A DNA stretch of 20,678 nucleotides, from the NCBI GenBank assembly GCA_050942695.1, contig JBMNNU010000020.1, forward strand, positions 1 through 20,678. The letters are read 5' to 3'. Source of the stretch: JBMNNU01 sp050942695 (GTDB lineage: Bacteria; Chloroflexota; UBA6077). Below the pieces are notes generated by a model that had not been told where the DNA came from, made no database searches, and saw nothing but the letters and a program-made list of their open reading frames with translations. Position numbers and translations under genes: made by a program. The stretch's first letter is position 1. The number at the start of each line of letters is the position of its first letter. Shown piece by piece: positions 7,297 through 14,581 of this stretch.

Positions 7297-8631
7297 ATGA
7301 CTCGGATAGTCGTCATCGGCGGAGGCCCTGGTGGCACTGCGGCCGCAGCTAATGCCATCCAGACCGACCGCTCAGCTAGTGTGACCCTAATCACGGAATT
7401 CGCTGACATTGCCTACAGCCCATGCGGAATCCCCTACGTTTTTGGGCGCGAGGTTGCTTCTTTCGAGGACCTCTTTCTCCAAAATGCCGAGTTCTATGCG
7501 AAGATGGGACTTGATTTGCGCACCAACACGGTGGCGAAACGGATCGATATCAAGGAGAAAGTGGTCTATACCGAGACCGATACCTTCCCTTTCGATAAAT
7601 TGGTCATTGCCACCGGGTGGGGATACGAAGCCCCAGATGTGCCGGGTGCGGATCTTAAAGGGATCTGGTACCTCAAGGACATACGCCGCGCTATGAAGAT
7701 CGACCCGCTACTGGACCAGTGCAAGACCGCTCTGGTTTACAAAGGCAAACCTCTCGCCATCGAGATGGCCTTGGCGCTGTCCCATCGAGGCATCCAGGTT
7801 CACGTCGTTGACGAATACCCCTGGCTTTGTGCCGACTTCGTCGACCCTGAAATTATGAAGCCGATACAGGACGAACTGGAGAAGGTCGGCGTTCAGTTCC
7901 ATTTGGGCACGCAACTGAAGGAGATCAAGGGCAGGGATGGTCACGTCTGTGGCTTTCTGACCAATGAGGGTGAGTACCCTTGCGATATCGTCTTCGTGAC
8001 AGGCCCTGTGAAGCCCTCCACTGAACTAGCGCGATCTATCGGCGTTAAATGTGGGTCGACCGGGGGGATCGTCGTAGATGACCACATGCGCACCAACGTT
8101 CAGGATGTGTATGCTGTGGGGGCCTGCGTCGAAATTATCCACGGTTTTCTGAGGATCCCCATCCACATCCTGCCAAGTACCTTTGCCTACCCTCAAGGCA
8201 GGATCGCCGGTATCAACGCGGTGGGTGGTGACATGGCCTACTATCCGGTGTTCGGGCCTTGGGGAATGATTGTTGGTAAGGTTCAGGCCAGCGGCGTCAC
8301 GGTATCTGAAACCATGGCCAAGGCTCTGGGAATACCTTACTTTGTTGGACAGGCAACGGGGCTCACCGCTGCTCGATATCACCCATCTAGCGAGAAGCTT
8401 TTCGTGAAGCTGATTGCCGATCGGAAGACCCACCGTCTGATCGGTGCCGAGATGGTAGGCGGTGAAGGGGCGAAGGAGCGAGCGGATTTCCTAGCCTTTG
8501 CTATGCGAAAAGGGGCGACACTGGATGAGCTTGCGACGATGGAGAACGTCTACTCCCCATCCATCGGCGCTCTCAACGAGCCAATAGCCCTAGCCGCACG
8601 GAACGGCCTCGACCTACTGTCGAAGAAATAG
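7297..8631 (+). CDS. CoA-disulfide-reductase-like FAD oxidoreductase with an altered NAD(P)H site
   Basis: A 444-residue flavoprotein of the CoA-disulfide reductase / NADH oxidase / persulfide reductase group. The FAD-binding Rossmann motif GGGPGG lies at residues 8-13, and the redox cysteine of that group is present at C43 (SPCGIPY). A second FAD motif (VYAVGACVE) and a C-terminal dimerisation domain follow. Odd feature: the second Rossmann loop, normally GxGxxG for NAD(P)H, reads KGKPLA at residues 149-154 (VYKGKPLAIEMA), so all three glycines are replaced. The enzyme may use another electron donor or act on its substrate without NAD(P)H. GGGAGG just before ATG 7297 sets the start, two bases after the AIR-synthase-like gene. 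It is not the MSMEG_0569 flavoprotein known from other Nit1C clusters. Confidence 0.9.
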   Translation: MTRIVVIGGGPGGTAAAANAIQTDRSASVTLITEFADIAYSPCGIPYVFGREVASFEDLFLQNAEFYAKMGLDLRTNTVAKRIDIKEKVVYTETDTFPFDKLVIATGWGYEAPDVPGADLKGIWYLKDIRRAMKIDPLLDQCKTALVYKGKPLAIEMALALSHRGIQVHVVDEYPWLCADFVDPEIMKPIQDELEKVGVQFHLGTQLKEIKGRDGHVCGFLTNEGEYPCDIVFVTGPVKPSTELARSIGVKCGSTGGIVVDDHMRTNVQDVYAVGACVEIIHGFLRIPIHILPSTFAYPQGRIAGINAVGGDMAYYPVFGPWGMIVGKVQASGVTVSETMAKALGIPYFVGQATGLTAARYHPSSEKLFVKLIADRKTHRLIGAEMVGGEGAKERADFLAFAMRKGATLDELATMENVYSPSIGALNEPIALAARNGLDLLSKK

Positions 8632-8643
8632 AGAGGTGCGCCG

Positions 8644-8925
8644 ATGTCAAATAATCCAGTAGTGCTATCCACACCGCCGCCTCATACCTGGCTTCAGCAT
8701 TTCCGCGCCTTAACCGAGGGGTTTCTGATGATGGTTGCCCAGGAGGATATGGTGCGCAGGTATCCCAATATGGGAGTGAAGCCATATCCCAAATCGGGCT
8801 GGATATATCTCTTTTTGCGATTCCCATTTCTGCCAGCATACCGTCTCGTGCCATGGCCGCTTCGGCAATGGATCTTGCGTCTTTTCTTTATTCGTGGCCC
8901 ACAACATTGGGTAGATTGGGAATAA
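8644..8925 (+). CDS. Small aromatic-rich protein of unknown function
   Basis: A 93-residue protein I do not recognise. It is rich in Trp, Phe, Pro and Arg. A hydrophobic, aromatic stretch at about residues 52-69 (SGWIYLFLRFPFLPAYRL) is followed by a basic segment containing PLRQWILRLFFIRG, so it may be a membrane-associated or amphipathic peptide. A GAGAGG site seven bases before ATG 8644, its neat fit after the flavoprotein stop, and the OsmC ATG directly following its TAA all support a real gene in the operon. No function is proposed. Confidence 0.7.
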   Translation: MSNNPVVLSTPPPHTWLQHFRALTEGFLMMVAQEDMVRRYPNMGVKPYPKSGWIYLFLRFPFLPAYRLVPWPLRQWILRLFFIRGPQHWVDWE

Positions 8926-9342
8926 ATGGAAGCAGTACGAGTCAGATGGTTAGGCGATTACCGTACTAAGACCGAAATACTCAGGGCTCCCACAGATGAA
9001 GGCGGAAACGAAGATGATGGTGAGGGAAACGCAGACCTTTCACCCAGCCACCTGTTACTGGCTTCGGTGGCGTCCTGTATGTGTCTAGCAGTAGCGCATA
9101 TTGCCCGGAAACGGCGTGTCCCTATCAGCAGGATCTCCGTGGATGCCGTTGGTGAGGTCGATCACTCGGCGTTAAGGTACAAAGAGGTCCGCCTGGTCGT
9201 GCGTTCTGAACGACCTCAGAGTGAGCTCGATACACTGCTTGAGATAGCCAAACGCTACTGCTGGGTGAGCAATACCCTGACGACTGGCTGCCCTGTGGTG
9301 ATGACAGCCGAACCCCTCACCATGCTGGAGGCAGATGAGTGA
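8926..9342 (+). CDS. OsmC/Ohr family thiol protein
   Basis: A 138-residue OsmC-fold protein. The two family cysteines are visible: C51 in LLASVASCMCLAVAH at the start of the long central helix, and C122 in TTGCPVV near the C-terminus; C53 and C112 are extra. Known members reduce organic hydroperoxides or bind thiol-linked ligands through this Cys pair. The ATG follows the stop of the small upstream gene with no gap, and its own stop overlaps the AllG start in GTGA, so it is translated within the operon. Next to a CoA-disulfide-reductase-like flavoprotein, a role in thiol or persulfide chemistry, or protection from a reactive intermediate, is reasonable inference. Confidence 0.88.
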   Translation: MEAVRVRWLGDYRTKTEILRAPTDEGGNEDDGEGNADLSPSHLLLASVASCMCLAVAHIARKRRVPISRISVDAVGEVDHSALRYKEVRLVVRSERPQSELDTLLEIAKRYCWVSNTLTTGCPVVMTAEPLTMLEADE

Positions 9343-10892
9343 AGACTGAAAAAGGCAACTCGATCAACAACGAGCTGTTCCGCACCCCGGTTCGGGTGAT
9401 CAACCTGGGTATCCAGGATTTCGCTAACGATCTGCGAAAGCAATCCGTTCCTGTATCAGAAGTGGATTGGCATCCACCAGCAGGAGGCAACACCGAACTG
9501 GTGGAGCTTCTCAAGAAAGTGTACGGGGCGCCCAAGGAGCTATCGGCGGCGACGGACGATGGAGGAGCCACGCAAGCTCTAGTGGATCGCATCGAAAGGG
9601 CTAACCAGGAGGCGATCGATCGGATCGTTCGTTCGCAACCCAAAGTGGTGGACGTTGCCCCCGCGGCGGATGCGGTGGAGCTGCCACCGTACACAATCCT
9701 GCACGCCGGCCCGCCCATAGGCTGGGATCGAATGTGCGGTCCGCAGAAAAGAGCTGTGCTTGGAGCCATTCAGTTTGAAGGGTGGGCGAGCGACGGCCCT
9801 TCGGCAGAGACTATGATTGAGAGCGGGAAGGTTACGCTCGATCCCACTCACAAGTTTGGTGTCGTTGCGCCGATGACCGGCATTGTTTCGCCGTCCATGC
9901 CCGTACTGGTGGTGCGCAACGAGACCTTCGGCAACTACGGCTTTTCCACCTTCAACGAGGGGCGTGGTAACGTTCTATGGTTTGGGGTCTATGACGAGGG
10001 GACATTGGAACGACTGCGCTGGATACGGGATACGCTGAGCTATGCAGTGAAGGCCACGATCCAGAAGACCGGCCCAATAGATGTCTTCGATGTGGACGCC
10101 CAAGGGCTTCAGATGGGCGATGAGTGTCACGCTCGGAGCGCCGCCTGCACCAACATTTTGATCAAGTCTCTTGCACTCGGTATGATAGAGGCTGATCTAA
10201 ACAGTGATGTCATAGCATCCGTGATCCGCTTTATGGCAGACAACAGCCACTTCTTCCTCAACTTCACGATGGCTGCAGCCAAAGCGACGATGGATGCCGC
10301 ACACGGTATTCCCTACAGCACCGTCGTCACAGCTATCTCACGTAACGGCGTGGACTGCATGATTCGGGTTAGCGGGCTCGGCGAAAACTGGCTGGTAGCG
10401 CCTGTGACAAAGATGAACGAGGCTCTCTACTACACTGGATTCAGCGTCTCTGATGCTGCGGGTGACATTGGGGATAGTGCGATCATCGAGACCTGTGGGC
10501 TGGGCGGGATGGCGATACCAGCGGCTCCCAGCATGGCCGTCTTCGTAGGCGGCAGCCTATCCGATGAGATCGCCGCAGTTCGGGATCTGAGACAGATCAC
10601 GGTCGCCACACATCCCAAATTCACACTGCCGACAATGGGTTTTGAGCAGACTCCCTTAGGTATCGACGTCCGGCGTGTAGTCGAGACGCGTGTCGTGCCT
10701 TTCATTACTACCGGAGTCCTACATGAGACTAGCTCGACAACGGGACAAATTGGGACCGGGGTGGCCCATATCCCGATTGAGGTCTTCGATCAAGCCCTGG
10801 TTGCATTGGCTAGGGAGTGGAACCTTTCGCTCTCTTCATCTCAACAATCGATCCCGGTCTCGGCGATCAAACTGGGCGCGGGAGCAGAGTGA
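9339..10892 (+). CDS. allG: AllG-like subunit of oxamate carbamoyltransferase (DUF1116, YlbE family)
   Basis: A 517-residue DUF1116 protein. The N-terminal VINLGIQDFANDLRKQ and VDWHPPAGGN, the middle LHAGPPIGWDRMCGP, NEGRGNVLWFG and MGDECHARSAACTN, and the C-terminal TGVLHE are typical. In E. coli allF, allG and allH (formerly fdrA, ylbE, ylbF) encode oxamate carbamoyltransferase, which converts oxalurate and phosphate to oxamate and carbamoyl phosphate. The GTG start at 9339 overlaps the OsmC stop, with GGAGG at 9327-9331 ahead of it; the stop overlaps the next ATG (TGATG). It is longer than my recollection of the E. coli protein (about 420 residues). All three subunits and a carbamate kinase are in this window, which strongly supports the call; the true carbamoyl donor here may differ. 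Confidence 0.88.
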   Translation: MKTEKGNSINNELFRTPVRVINLGIQDFANDLRKQSVPVSEVDWHPPAGGNTELVELLKKVYGAPKELSAATDDGGATQALVDRIERANQEAIDRIVRSQPKVVDVAPAADAVELPPYTILHAGPPIGWDRMCGPQKRAVLGAIQFEGWASDGPSAETMIESGKVTLDPTHKFGVVAPMTGIVSPSMPVLVVRNETFGNYGFSTFNEGRGNVLWFGVYDEGTLERLRWIRDTLSYAVKATIQKTGPIDVFDVDAQGLQMGDECHARSAACTNILIKSLALGMIEADLNSDVIASVIRFMADNSHFFLNFTMAAAKATMDAAHGIPYSTVVTAISRNGVDCMIRVSGLGENWLVAPVTKMNEALYYTGFSVSDAAGDIGDSAIIETCGLGGMAIPAAPSMAVFVGGSLSDEIAAVRDLRQITVATHPKFTLPTMGFEQTPLGIDVRRVVETRVVPFITTGVLHETSSTTGQIGTGVAHIPIEVFDQALVALAREWNLSLSSSQQSIPVSAIKLGAGAE

Positions 10893-11539
10893 TGGCTCGG
10901 GAAGAGATTCGAGAACAGGTTATCAGTTGGCGGCGGTCTGAAGATAATCTGTATCGGGCGGTAGTTCAAGCTCCGGAGCTTTATACCAACTGCATACGGC
11001 TGGTGAGAGCAGTGGCGAACAGCCTGAGCGATCTGAACGACTCGGATGCGCTGATGGAGGCGTATCATCAGACCGATTCCGAGACTGTGGCCTCGATTGC
11101 CGATGCAATGGATCTTGAGCGCCGGGCTTTTCTCGACTACGACCTTATCCTGGATGCGGCGTTCTATATCCGTTATCAAGAGATCGCAGATATGAAGAGC
11201 TGCGCTGATATACAGGAGAGGGTAAACAGGGCACGATCGGAGGGGGCCGAGTGGGTTCTACTGTACGACAACAAGATACGCAGTCGGGGACACAGCTATT
11301 TCGAACGGCTAGAAATGCAGCTATCCGACGGCTTCGGCTTGCGAACGAGCTCTGAGTTGGACTGGGAGAAAGGGCTCGTCTTTACAGTAGAACCGGTCAA
11401 TCTGGACCCCTGCACCGGCCTGTTGAAACGAGGCGTGCCCCCTCCCGAACCACCTCAGCAGTATTTAACTGAAAAAGAGATGGCGGCAGCCGTCGAAAAG
11501 CTGCGGTCCAAATACTCGAACTCGAATGGGAGTGAATAA
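10892..11539 (+). CDS. Protein of unknown function between AllG and carbamate kinase
   Basis: A 215-residue, mostly helical, charged protein I do not recognise. It has no signal peptide or membrane segment and no obvious nucleotide-binding motif. The most family-like stretch is in the C-terminal half: GFGLRTSSELDWEKGLVF and VEPVNLDPCTG, followed by a proline-rich linker and a charged tail. The ATG at 10892 shares its A with the AllG stop (TGATG), so it is probably translated by coupling with AllG. Its place between two carbamoyl-phosphate genes suggests a partner or regulator of that complex, which is inference only. Confidence 0.78.
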   Translation: MAREEIREQVISWRRSEDNLYRAVVQAPELYTNCIRLVRAVANSLSDLNDSDALMEAYHQTDSETVASIADAMDLERRAFLDYDLILDAAFYIRYQEIADMKSCADIQERVNRARSEGAEWVLLYDNKIRSRGHSYFERLEMQLSDGFGLRTSSELDWEKGLVFTVEPVNLDPCTGLLKRGVPPPEPPQQYLTEKEMAAAVEKLRSKYSNSNGSE

Positions 11540-11564
11540 TCCGGCACGAAAAGGGGGACTTCTA

Positions 11565-12527
11565 ATGGCTAATGCTACTGTTGTGGCGCTGGGCGGAAAT
11601 GCGCTCATTAGGGCGCATGAGCATGGCACCTACGATGAACAGCTCCGCAACGTCAAGGTTACGTCGGCGGCTCTGGCAGAGCTAGTCAAGGCCGGCCACC
11701 GTCTGGTGATCACTCACGGCAATGGCCCACAAGTCGGGAAAATCCTAATCCAGCAGGAGAGTGCCGGGGATTTAGTATCTCCTATGCCGTTAGATGTGTG
11801 TGGAGCTGAAACCCAAGGCCAGATTGGGTATCTACTTCAACAGGGGCTTACCAATGCTCTCAACCGAGCGAATATCCCAAAGGCTGTGGTGACCATCACC
11901 ACGCAAACCGTTATCGACGCCAACTCTCCGGCCTTTCAAAAGCCCACCAAGCCGATCGGCCTTTTCTACGACGAAACGACCGCTGAGTGGATACGCGAGA
12001 ACAAGGGCTGGACTATGACCGAGGACTCCGGGCGGGGTTATCGACGGTTAGTAGCCTCACCCCCACCGATCGATATCGTAGAGAAGGTTGCCATCAAGCT
12101 GTTGGTGGAGTCGGGGATCATCGTTATCGCCTCGGGTGGAGGGGGAATACCTGTCGAGAGGGATGCCGAGGGCCAGTTGCGCGGCTTAGAAGCGGTTATC
12201 GATAAGGATCGGGCAGCCGCGTTGCTCGCCGTGTTGGTTGAAGCGCAACAGATGCTGATACTGACCGATGCCGACCGTGTCTATCTAAATTATGGCAAGC
12301 CCGATCAGATCGGCCTGGACCAGATCACCGTTAGCCAAGCCCAAGAGTACTACAGCCAGGGGCATTTCCCCCCCGGGAGCATGGGACCAAAGATCGAGGG
12401 TGCGATCTACTTTCTCACTCATGGTGGTAAGAGGGTGATAATCACCCGTCCCGAGCTGATAATCGCGGCGCTGGACGGGAAGACCGGTACCCACATCGTG
12501 GCCGATACAGCATCGATTGGGAGTTGA
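11565..12527 (+). CDS. allK: Carbamate kinase
   Basis: A 320-residue amino-acid-kinase-fold enzyme that reversibly makes ATP and carbamate from carbamoyl phosphate and ADP; carbamate then breaks down to CO2 and NH3. Motifs in order: VVALGGNAL, THGNGPQVG, the SGGGGIPV loop, VIDKDRAAALLA, LTDADRVYLNYG and GSMGPKIEGAI, all intact. ATG 11565 follows an AGGGGGA site; an in-frame ATG at 11526 inside the end of the upstream gene is less likely. It sits between AllG and AllF, as expected for the AllK (YbcF)-type kinase that harvests energy from carbamoyl phosphate. By sequence alone it could equally be called ArcC; the context argues for the AllK role. Confidence 0.93.
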   Translation: MANATVVALGGNALIRAHEHGTYDEQLRNVKVTSAALAELVKAGHRLVITHGNGPQVGKILIQQESAGDLVSPMPLDVCGAETQGQIGYLLQQGLTNALNRANIPKAVVTITTQTVIDANSPAFQKPTKPIGLFYDETTAEWIRENKGWTMTEDSGRGYRRLVASPPPIDIVEKVAIKLLVESGIIVIASGGGGIPVERDAEGQLRGLEAVIDKDRAAALLAVLVEAQQMLILTDADRVYLNYGKPDQIGLDQITVSQAQEYYSQGHFPPGSMGPKIEGAIYFLTHGGKRVIITRPELIIAALDGKTGTHIVADTASIGS

Positions 12528-12529
12528 AA

Positions 12530-14068
12530 ATGGTGCTTGTGAGTCAGGTCAAGCCCAACGTCTATCAGGACTCTGTTCGGTTGATGCGTACCTCTGAAGC
12601 TCTGTTAAAGATTGCCGGTGTCGCTCGGGCAATTGTTGCGATGGGTACCGATGCCAACAAGCGCGTACTGTCAGAGGCTAGTTTGCTGACGGACGACGTC
12701 CAGGCTGCCGGAGCGAACGATCTTGTTGTGGTCATTGAGGCTTCCTCTGCCGACGCAGCGCAGCAAGGGTTGGAGAGAGCTGAAGCCCTGCTGAACGAGG
12801 CTAGCAATACGGCGGCAGTATCCGGCGAGGTGGTAATAAACCGTACATTGGAGCAAGCCCTTCGATCCGCGCCCGGATCGAATATCGCCCTAATCTCGGT
12901 CCCCGGTGGGTATGCCAAGCTGGAGGCTGCAAAGGCGCTGAACGCCGGTTTGAACGTGTTTCTTTTCAGCGACAATGTGACGCTCGATGAGGAGCTGGAG
13001 CTGAAGCAGCGCGCAGTATCACGTGGGTTGCTGGTAATGGGCCCCGGCTGCGGAACTGCCAACATCAACGGCGTCGCCCTCGCCTTTGGAAATGCTATAC
13101 GCCGTGGGCCGATCGGGCTGGTGGGCGCTTCTGGCACCGGACTTCAGGAGGTGACTACTCTGATAGACCGTGCCGGCAGCGGCATAACGCAGGCTATCGG
13201 AGTCGGTGGCCGCGACCTGTCCGAGGCAATCGGCGGGTTGATGATGCGCCAGGGCATCGAGATGCTGTCAGCCGATCCAGATACCAAGGCCATAGTGCTA
13301 ATTTCCAAGCCGCCCGCAAAGTCGGTAGCCAATAAGATGCTGGAGGCTGCTAAGGCAAGCGGCAAGCCGGTAGTAATATGTTTCCTGGGCGGAAAGCGCT
13401 CCGGCCAGGAGGGTTCGCTCATATTCACCACCACCCTTGAGGCGGCGGCCGACGCAGCGCTACAACAGATTGGGTGCAGCGCCCTTCCCAAACTGAGTGA
13501 AAACGAGCTCGATCAACTAGCCATAGCTGAGCGGATGCGGCTATCACAGGGGCAGCGTTACCTTCGCGGATTGTACTCCGGCGGCAGCCTATGCGACGAG
13601 ACGATGTGGATCCTGTCTGGCCGACTCCCGTCGGTATACTCCAACATACCGCTTCGCTCAGAGTGGGCACTAAAAGACGCCTGGCAAAGCCAAGAGAATA
13701 GCTGCGTGGATATGGGAGATGAGGAGTTTACTCGAGGGCGACCCCATCCGATGCTAGATCCCAGGCTGCGGCAGGAGCGCATCCTGAAGGAAGCGGAAGA
13801 TCCATCGGTTGCGGTCATCCTGTTGGACGTCGTAATCGGGTACGGATCACACCCAGACCCCGCGAGTGTGCTATCGGAAACGATCCGAATAGCCAAGAGC
13901 AGGGCCGGTGCGCGCGGTCGATATCTCGCTGTGGTGGCCCACGTTTGTGGAACCGAACAGGACTTCCAGGGCCTTCAGCGACAGGAGCAGTTGCTCCGCG
14001 AGGCGGGTGTGCTGGTGCTACCTACCAACGCACAGGCAGCTCGTGTCGCGGCCGCTATCGTAGGCTAA
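12530..14068 (+). CDS. allF: AllF-like subunit of oxamate carbamoyltransferase (FdrA family)
   Basis: A 512-residue FdrA-family protein related to the succinyl-CoA synthetase alpha subunit. The N-terminal half includes the FdrA segment with LISVPGGYAKLEAAKALNAG and the phosphate/CoA-type loops GPGCGTANINGVALAF and VGASGTGLQEVTTLID. The C-terminal half has the ligase-like VICFLGGK and RGRPHPMLDP and an ILLDVVIGYGSHPDP segment. It acts with AllG and AllH in the cytoplasm to make carbamoyl phosphate. ATG 12530 is preferred because GGGAG at 12519-12523 is six bases upstream; a TTG at 12524 overlapping the kinase stop (TTGA) is also possible. It is the last gene before a hairpin-rich gap, while AllH lies further downstream. 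Confidence 0.9.
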   Translation: MVLVSQVKPNVYQDSVRLMRTSEALLKIAGVARAIVAMGTDANKRVLSEASLLTDDVQAAGANDLVVVIEASSADAAQQGLERAEALLNEASNTAAVSGEVVINRTLEQALRSAPGSNIALISVPGGYAKLEAAKALNAGLNVFLFSDNVTLDEELELKQRAVSRGLLVMGPGCGTANINGVALAFGNAIRRGPIGLVGASGTGLQEVTTLIDRAGSGITQAIGVGGRDLSEAIGGLMMRQGIEMLSADPDTKAIVLISKPPAKSVANKMLEAAKASGKPVVICFLGGKRSGQEGSLIFTTTLEAAADAALQQIGCSALPKLSENELDQLAIAERMRLSQGQRYLRGLYSGGSLCDETMWILSGRLPSVYSNIPLRSEWALKDAWQSQENSCVDMGDEEFTRGRPHPMLDPRLRQERILKEAEDPSVAVILLDVVIGYGSHPDPASVLSETIRIAKSRAGARGRYLAVVAHVCGTEQDFQGLQRQEQLLREAGVLVLPTNAQAARVAAAIVG

Positions 14069-14069
14069 A

Positions 14070-14117
14070 GCCAGGTCAGCGTACTCAACGCAAACGTGAA
14101 CAGCGTTGAGGCCTGGC
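14070..14117 (+). other. Two-part stem-loop downstream of AllF
   Basis: An inner perfect stem, CTCAACGC (14084-14091) with GCGTTGAG (14103-14110), has an 11-base loop. It is enclosed by an outer stem GCCAGG (14070-14075) with CCTGGC (14112-14117), leaving an unpaired TCAGCGTA on one side. There is no T-run, so it is more like an mRNA-stabilising or leader structure than a terminator. GCCAG could instead pair with CTGGC at 14135-14139, so alternative folds exist. Confidence 0.5.
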
Positions 14118-14147
14118 GGGCGTAAACATGCCCTCTGGCACTTTTAC

Positions 14148-14168
14148 GGGGGTGTCCCCAATTTTTTT
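14148..14168 (+). terminator. Short GC hairpin plus T7: candidate intrinsic terminator/attenuator
   Basis: GGGG (14149-14152), loop TGT, CCCC (14156-14159), then AA and seven T at 14162-14168. The stem is short (4-5 bp) but all G-C, so termination could be partial. It lies between AllF and the FmdB-type gene, so it may end the first transcript or act as an attenuator for the genes downstream. Confidence 0.45.
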
Positions 14169-14202
14169 ACTAACCCAACGGGGGCAGTAACTGGAGGGTC
14201 GT

Positions 14203-14565
14203 ATGCCGATATACGAATATCGCTGTGCTGATTGCGGACATGTCACATCCATCCTCGTCAGGACAATTGGAGGCGAATACACCCCTAAGTGCGAGGATTG
14301 TGGCAGCGCCTCAATGACTCGAAACGTATCGCGACCCGGGCTTATTCGCAGCCGGAACGGGAATACTCAGACCGGCTTGCTGCAGCCGGTGAATCCCCGC
14401 GAGGCAATCAGGCGAATGGGTGATATGTACAATTCCAGCGGCTCCGACCCCGGTCGCGGCTTTAACGAAGTGGTCCGTCGTGTGGAGGCCGGAGATAGCC
14501 CCAACGAACTCAAAGAGGCCATCTCAGAGGCTCGCCGGAACGAGACGCGCTCGAGTCAATCGTAG
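14203..14565 (+). CDS. FmdB-type zinc-ribbon protein
   Basis: A 120-residue protein whose N-terminus (MPIYEYRCADCGHVT...PKCEDCGS) is the FmdB-family zinc ribbon: C8, C11, C30 and C33 should bind zinc. The C-terminal half (about residues 65-120) is a charged, probably helical extension with no recognised domain, longer than many family members. FmdB-like proteins are often found beside amidase or formamidase genes and are assumed to be regulatory, but the function is poorly defined. GGAGGG just before ATG 14203 supports the start. It is the first gene after the hairpin-rich gap and precedes the glycosyltransferase, which overlaps nothing but begins within 20 bases of this stop. Confidence 0.88.
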   Translation: MPIYEYRCADCGHVTSILVRTIGGEYTPKCEDCGSASMTRNVSRPGLIRSRNGNTQTGLLQPVNPREAIRRMGDMYNSSGSDPGRGFNEVVRRVEAGDSPNELKEAISEARRNETRSSQS

Positions 14566-14581
14566 GGAAGAGGTGGCGCTG

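Noticed and set aside
12565..13137. 190-codon antisense frame opposite the AllF gene
   Set aside because: Ser/Ala/Pro-rich shadow of a GC-rich coding strand with no motif; AllF is clearly the real gene.
14134..14152. TGGCAC at 14136 as part of a sigma-54 promoter
   Set aside because: The -12 part (GC at the right spacing, TTGCA-like) is missing; CGGGGG occurs instead.
14420..14581. ATG 14420 as the glycosyltransferase start
   Set aside because: It would place 54 residues inside the FmdB-type gene in another frame; the family N-terminus begins near 14620.
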